DNA of 64,000 bases from Kribbella amoyensis. GTDB taxonomy: Bacteria; Actinomycetota; Actinomycetes; Propionibacteriales; Kribbellaceae. The DNA is taken from contig NZ_VIVK01000001.1 in NCBI RefSeq assembly GCF_007828865.1, forward strand, positions 2,356,001 to 2,420,000, written 5' to 3'. Shown piece after piece: positions 61,025 to 64,000 of the stretch (the first letter of the stretch is position 1; the number at the start of each line of letters is the position of its first letter). The notes under the pieces were generated by a model that ran no database searches, was not told where the DNA came from, and saw only the letters and a list, made by a program, of their open reading frames with translations. The position numbers were made by a program, and so were the translations under genes.

Positions 61025-61375
61025 GTGATCGAGATGAGCCGGGCCGAGTTCGAGGTGCTGGTCGCGGAGGCCCTGGACGAGGTACCGCCTGAGCTGGCCG
61101 CGTTGATCGACAACGTGGCGATCTTCGTCGAGGACGACGCGCCCGCGAGCGACCCCGAGCTGCTCGGGATCTACGAGGGCATCCCACTCACCGAGCGCGG
61201 TCACTACTACGGCGGCGTACTCCCCGATCGCATCACCATCTACCGCAATCCCACGCTCGCGATCTGCGAGACCATGGAGGATGTGGTCGACGAGGTGAAC
61301 ATCACAGTCGTGCACGAGATCGCCCACCACTTCGGCATCGACGACGCCCGCCTGCACGAACTCGGGTACGGCTGA
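61025..61375 (+). CDS. Zincin-like metallopeptidase family protein
   Basis: A 116-residue protein with the zinc motif VVHEIAHHFGI (HExxHxxG with a following Asp) near the end, and a front typical of the minimal MPN-independent zincins of the DUF-type (AEALDEVPPELAALIDNVAIFVED). GTG 61025 gives MIEMSRAEF; ATG 61034 is an alternative. The 229-nt gap upstream to the tRNA-Glu gene has no recognised site. Substrate and role are unknown. Confidence 0.87.
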   Translation: MIEMSRAEFEVLVAEALDEVPPELAALIDNVAIFVEDDAPASDPELLGIYEGIPLTERGHYYGGVLPDRITIYRNPTLAICETMEDVVDEVNITVVHEIAHHFGIDDARLHELGYG

Positions 61376-61377
61376 GT

Positions 61378-61902
61378 TCACCCCTCCAGGTCGGCCAGGG
61401 TCGAGCGCAGCCACTTCAGCTCGGTACGGCTCGTCGCGGTCGCGATCGTGAACAACCCCTGCCGGAAGGGGTCGTCGAAGTCCGCGGCGCGGAGCGGCTT
61501 GTCCCCGTCCCAGAAGAAGCTCGCGGGTTGGGTCAGGAACGTCAGCCGGCGACGCAGTACCGCTGCCTGTGCCGCGGGATCGTCGAGATGCCGCAGGAAT
61601 GCGAGCAGGGTGAACCACCGGTTCTCGTCCGTGATGAACGGCTCGGCCGGTTCGCGGAGCCGATGCAGCAGGTCCGCGGTACCGGCCTCGGTGAGCGTCA
61701 GCACGTGCCGCGGTGCCGCCACCCGGCCAGGCTGAGCCTCTCGGCTGATCAGGCCGGCTGCCTCGAGCCGCTTGATCATCGGGTACAGCGTGCCGTCCGC
61801 GATCGGCCGAACGTGCCCGGTGAGCGCCGCCAGCTTCGTGCGCAGGTCGTACCCGTGCAGCGGCTCGTCGCGGAGGAATCCCAGGATCGCGAGTTCCAGC
61901 AT
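61378..61902 (-). CDS. PadR-family transcriptional regulator
   Basis: A 174-residue regulator with the winged helix LELAILGFLRDEPLHGYDLRTKL, DGTLYPMIKRLEAAGLI and a C-terminal helical dimerisation half (RWFTLLAFLRHL, ELKWLRSTLADLE). PadR proteins bind ATACT/AGTAT-type palindromes, and the divergent promoter has ATACCT/AGGTAT at 61929-61948. It is divergent from an alpha/beta hydrolase gene, the likely target. Confidence 0.9.
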   Translation of the reverse strand: MLELAILGFLRDEPLHGYDLRTKLAALTGHVRPIADGTLYPMIKRLEAAGLISREAQPGRVAAPRHVLTLTEAGTADLLHRLREPAEPFITDENRWFTLLAFLRHLDDPAAQAAVLRRRLTFLTQPASFFWDGDKPLRAADFDDPFRQGLFTIATATSRTELKWLRSTLADLEG

Positions 61903-61928
61903 GCCCAGGACCCTATCTCCTTGCCGTG

Positions 61929-61948
61929 ATACCTTGCCGCCGAGGTAT
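61929..61948. promoter_or_regulatory. PadR operator
   Basis: ATACCT (61929-61934) and AGGTAT (61943-61948) form a perfect inverted repeat with an 8-nt spacer between the divergent padR and hydrolase genes. The arm sequence resembles the ATAC half-sites known for PadR regulators. Confidence 0.65.
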
Positions 61949-61971
61949 TCGGATCGGAGGGGATCACGGAG

Positions 61972-62727
61972 ATGCAGAGTGCCGAGGTACTACCCGACGG
62001 CTCGCGGATCAGGTGGGTCGAGCTCGCGGGGGACGGGCCGCCCCTGGTGTTCGTCCACGGTCTCGGAGCGAGCTCACCCGCGTACTACGGGTCGGTGGCC
62101 GGCCGTCCTGAGTTCGCCGGGCGCCGGCGGTTGCTGGTGGACCTGCTCGGCTTCGGGATCAGCGATCGTCCCGAGGATTTCGGGTACACGCTGGAGGACC
62201 ACGCGGACGCCCTCGCCACAGCGCTCCGTACGGCGGGTACGGGCGGGGCTGATCTGGTCGCGCACAGCATGGGCGGCGCCGTGGCGATCACGCTGGCCGT
62301 GCGTCACCCGGACCTGGTCAAACGGCTCGTCCTGGTCGACGCGAACCTGGACCCGCTGACTCCGGGTACGGGCGTGGGGAGTTCGCGGATCGCCGGGTAC
62401 ACCGAGACCGAGTTCGTGGACCGTGGCTGGGCCGAGACGCTCGACCGGGTCGGTGCGCACTGGGCGGCCACGATGCGGCTGAGTGGGCGGGTGGCCCTCT
62501 ATCGGACCGCGGTCCACCTGGTTCGTGGGACCAGCCCGAGCATGCGGGACCACTTGCACGCGCTCGGCGTACCGCGGACGTTCCTGCACCCGGTGGACGA
62601 TGCACCGGGTGGGGAGGAGGCGCTCGCAAAGGCAGGTGTGCGCCTCGTGCCGGTGGAGTCGGGGCACAACGTCATGCTCGACAACCCGGATGCCTTCACG
62701 GCCGCGGTCGTCGCTGCCACGGCCTAG
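61972..62727 (+). CDS. Alpha/beta-fold hydrolase
   Basis: A 251-residue hydrolase with the oxyanion motif FVHGLGASSPAYYGSV, the nucleophile elbow LVAHSMGGAVAITLA (Ser in HSMGG), an acid in the late strand (FLHPVDDAPG) and catalytic His in VESGHNVMLDNPDAF. ATG 61972 is preceded by GGAGGGGATCACGGAG, a plausible site. Expression is probably under the divergent PadR. It resembles haloperoxidase/ester hydrolases; the substrate is unknown. Confidence 0.88.
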   Translation: MQSAEVLPDGSRIRWVELAGDGPPLVFVHGLGASSPAYYGSVAGRPEFAGRRRLLVDLLGFGISDRPEDFGYTLEDHADALATALRTAGTGGADLVAHSMGGAVAITLAVRHPDLVKRLVLVDANLDPLTPGTGVGSSRIAGYTETEFVDRGWAETLDRVGAHWAATMRLSGRVALYRTAVHLVRGTSPSMRDHLHALGVPRTFLHPVDDAPGGEEALAKAGVRLVPVESGHNVMLDNPDAFTAAVVAATA

Positions 62728-62739
62728 GTGTGATGTGAG

Positions 62740-63468
62740 TCAGCGGCGGACGAGGAGCTTCCACGGCATCAGGGCGGACTCCAGCTGGACCTTCAGGCTC
62801 ATCTTGGAGGCGCCATGGGTGCGCTCCTCGAAGCGGATCGGGACCTCGGCGATCCGGAAGCCGCGGCGGACCGCCCGGTAGTTCATCTCGACCTGGAACG
62901 AGTACCCGTTGCTCTGGATCGAGGGGACGTCGATCGCGCGCAATGTGTCCGCCTTCCAGGCCTTGAAGCCGGCCGTGGCGTCCTTGACGTGCAGCCGCAG
63001 GATCGCGTTCACGTAGAAGTTCGCCCAGGCGGAGAGCGCACGGCGGTGCCAGGCCCATTCCGCGGCGGCCGACCCACCCGGGACGTACCGGGACCCGATC
63101 ACGACGCCCGCGTCGGTGGTCCGCAGGGTCTCGACCATGGTCGGGACGACGGTGGCCGGGTGGGACAGGTCCGCGTCCATCTGGATGACGATGTCGGCGT
63201 CCTCGGACAGGGCCCGGGTGATCCCGGCCACGTACGCGCGGCCGAGTCCGTCCTTCTCGGTGCGGTGCAGCACGCCGATCCGCTCCGGTGCGGCCTTGGC
63301 CAGCTCGTCGGCCACGTCACCGGTGCCGTCGGGGGAGTTGTCGTCGACGACGAGCAGCTGCAGCCCGGGGACGTCGAGGTCCGCGAGCAGGCCGGCCAGC
63401 ACCGGCAGGTTGTCCCGCTCGTTGTAGGTCGGGACGACGACGATGATCTTGGAGGAGCTCTCGCCCAT
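62740..63468 (-). CDS. Polyprenol-phosphate mannosyltransferase (DPM1-like GT2)
   Basis: A 242-residue family 2 glycosyltransferase. The nucleotide-sugar site is seen in IIVVVPTYNERDNLPVLA, LLVVDDNSPDGTGDVA and IQMDADLSHPATVVP (the DxD-like metal site), with GSRYVPGG, KDATAGFKAWK and VPIRFEERTHGASKM completing the DPM synthase pattern. It makes polyprenyl-phosphomannose from GDP-mannose. ATG 63468 is used since GAAGGA lies 8 nt before it. In actinomycetes the product feeds lipomannan or O-mannosylation. It faces the FGGY kinase gene. Confidence 0.9.
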   Translation of the reverse strand: MGESSSKIIVVVPTYNERDNLPVLAGLLADLDVPGLQLLVVDDNSPDGTGDVADELAKAAPERIGVLHRTEKDGLGRAYVAGITRALSEDADIVIQMDADLSHPATVVPTMVETLRTTDAGVVIGSRYVPGGSAAAEWAWHRRALSAWANFYVNAILRLHVKDATAGFKAWKADTLRAIDVPSIQSNGYSFQVEMNYRAVRRGFRIAEVPIRFEERTHGASKMSLKVQLESALMPWKLLVRR

Positions 63469-63549
63469 TGACTTTCCTTCTTCGGGGGACAACGGACGCT
63501 ATCGCATCAGCGGGTGGACTGGTCCGCATTGGGTCGTAGGGTGCGAACC

Positions 63550-64000
63550 GTGTCATGGCTCGGGATCGACATCGGGACGACGAACACGAAGGTCTGCCTG
63601 CTCCCGGAGGGCCGGATCCGCACCGTGCCCACACCGACGGACGCGGCCGCGCTGCAGCGGGAGACGCTCCACCTGATTGCCGAGGTCGGTGACGGGCAGC
63701 GGATCGAGGGCGTGGGCCTGTCCGGCATGGCGGAGACGGGTGTGCCGCTCGGGAGTGAGCTGGAGCCGCTGACCAAGCTCATCACCTGGCGCGACCAGCC
63801 CGGCGTCGACCAGGCCGCGCGCCTCGCCGAGGACATCGGCCACCAGGCGCTGTTCGCGCGGACTGGGCTCCGGCTCAGCGCGAAACTGCCCGTGACCACC
63901 TGGCGCTGGCTGGCCGACACGACCTCCTTTCTCCGGCGTACCAGGCTGTGGGCGGGTGCACCGGACCTCGTACTCGCTGCGCTGACGGGTACGTATGCCA
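63550..64000 (+). CDS. FGGY-family carbohydrate kinase, N-terminal part (truncated by window end)
   Basis: From GTG 63550 the open frame runs to the window edge (150 codons). It starts SWLGIDIGTTNTKVCLL, the first phosphate-binding motif of the actin-like sugar kinases, then LSGMAETGVPLG and ITWRDQPGVDQAARL. These are characteristic of FGGY kinases such as gluconokinase, xylulokinase or glycerol kinase. A GTG three codons earlier is also in frame. The C-terminal ATP domain is outside the window, so the sugar is undetermined. Confidence 0.88.
   Translation, partial: MSWLGIDIGTTNTKVCLLPEGRIRTVPTPTDAAALQRETLHLIAEVGDGQRIEGVGLSGMAETGVPLGSELEPLTKLITWRDQPGVDQAARLAEDIGHQALFARTGLRLSAKLPVTTWRWLADTTSFLRRTRLWAGAPDLVLAALTGTYA

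Noticed and set aside
1..64000. Mobile elements, CRISPR arrays, phage genes
   Set aside because: No transposase or integrase motif, no terminal repeats with target duplications and no regularly spaced direct repeat array were seen.

Overview
The window is chromosomal DNA from a high-GC Gram-positive actinomycete. The evidence is strong G/C bias at third codon positions, many GTG starts, DUF3073 beside purF-purM, a DivIVA-domain protein, an actinobacterial ydaO riboswitch ahead of an NlpC/P60 gene, a split pntAA-pntAB-pntB and a bacterial nitric oxide synthase. The mix suggests a Propionibacteriales member, possibly Kribbella-like, but this is inference without a database search. No IS element, prophage, CRISPR array or replication origin was seen.

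Layout. 1-4.2 kb: copper module (CsoR, operator, His-rich P1B ATPase), a divergent cupin/MarR pair with a shared operator, an internally deleted flavoprotein gene and four tandem hairpins. 4.2-10.4 kb: minus-strand LytTR-type two-component system followed by two sodium:solute symporters, each with a small two-helix membrane partner. 10.4-18.7 kb: phosphoesterase, lipoprotein, two tandem exported paralogues divergent from a membrane Ser/Thr kinase, a frameshifted secreted-protein gene and an M20 peptidase. 18.8-21.6 kb: proton-translocating transhydrogenase operon. 21.6-30.6 kb: LacI regulator plus a peptide-type ABC importer, divergent from a GH35 beta-galactosidase. 30.9-35.4 kb: TrmB/LuxR-type regulator divergent from a 43-codon secreted Cys-containing peptide, then purF, purM and DUF3073.

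35.6-39.3 kb: ABC-2 exporter divergent from a NarL-type two-component system. 39.4-43.6 kb: NlpC/P60 hydrolase with a c-di-AMP riboswitch and two Crp-like sites, a PLP-dependent dehydratase and a secreted beta-helix protein with Asp/Gly-rich repeats. 43.7-53.8 kb: mostly small monocistronic genes (YciI, VOC, GNAT, TetR, MFS, methyltransferases), a decayed APH(6)-type kinase, a 33-residue membrane peptide and a CMD-like gene pair. 53.8-58.2 kb: nitric oxide synthase, DivIVA-like protein and flavohaemoglobin, all on the minus strand, with a promoter region carrying a palindrome and a direct repeat. 58.2-64 kb: small zinc-ribbon membrane protein, nucleotidyltransferase, TsaA-domain protein, DinB protein, tRNA-Glu/Asp/Phe cluster, zincin, PadR/hydrolase pair, polyprenol-phosphate mannosyltransferase and a truncated FGGY kinase.

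The most interesting assemblies are the NOS/flavohaemoglobin/DivIVA cluster (NO synthesis next to an NO-consuming or electron-donating flavohaemoprotein) and the regulator paired with a tiny secreted CxxC peptide. The dual Crp/c-di-AMP control of a cell-wall hydrolase and three genes damaged by deletion or frameshift also deserve attention.
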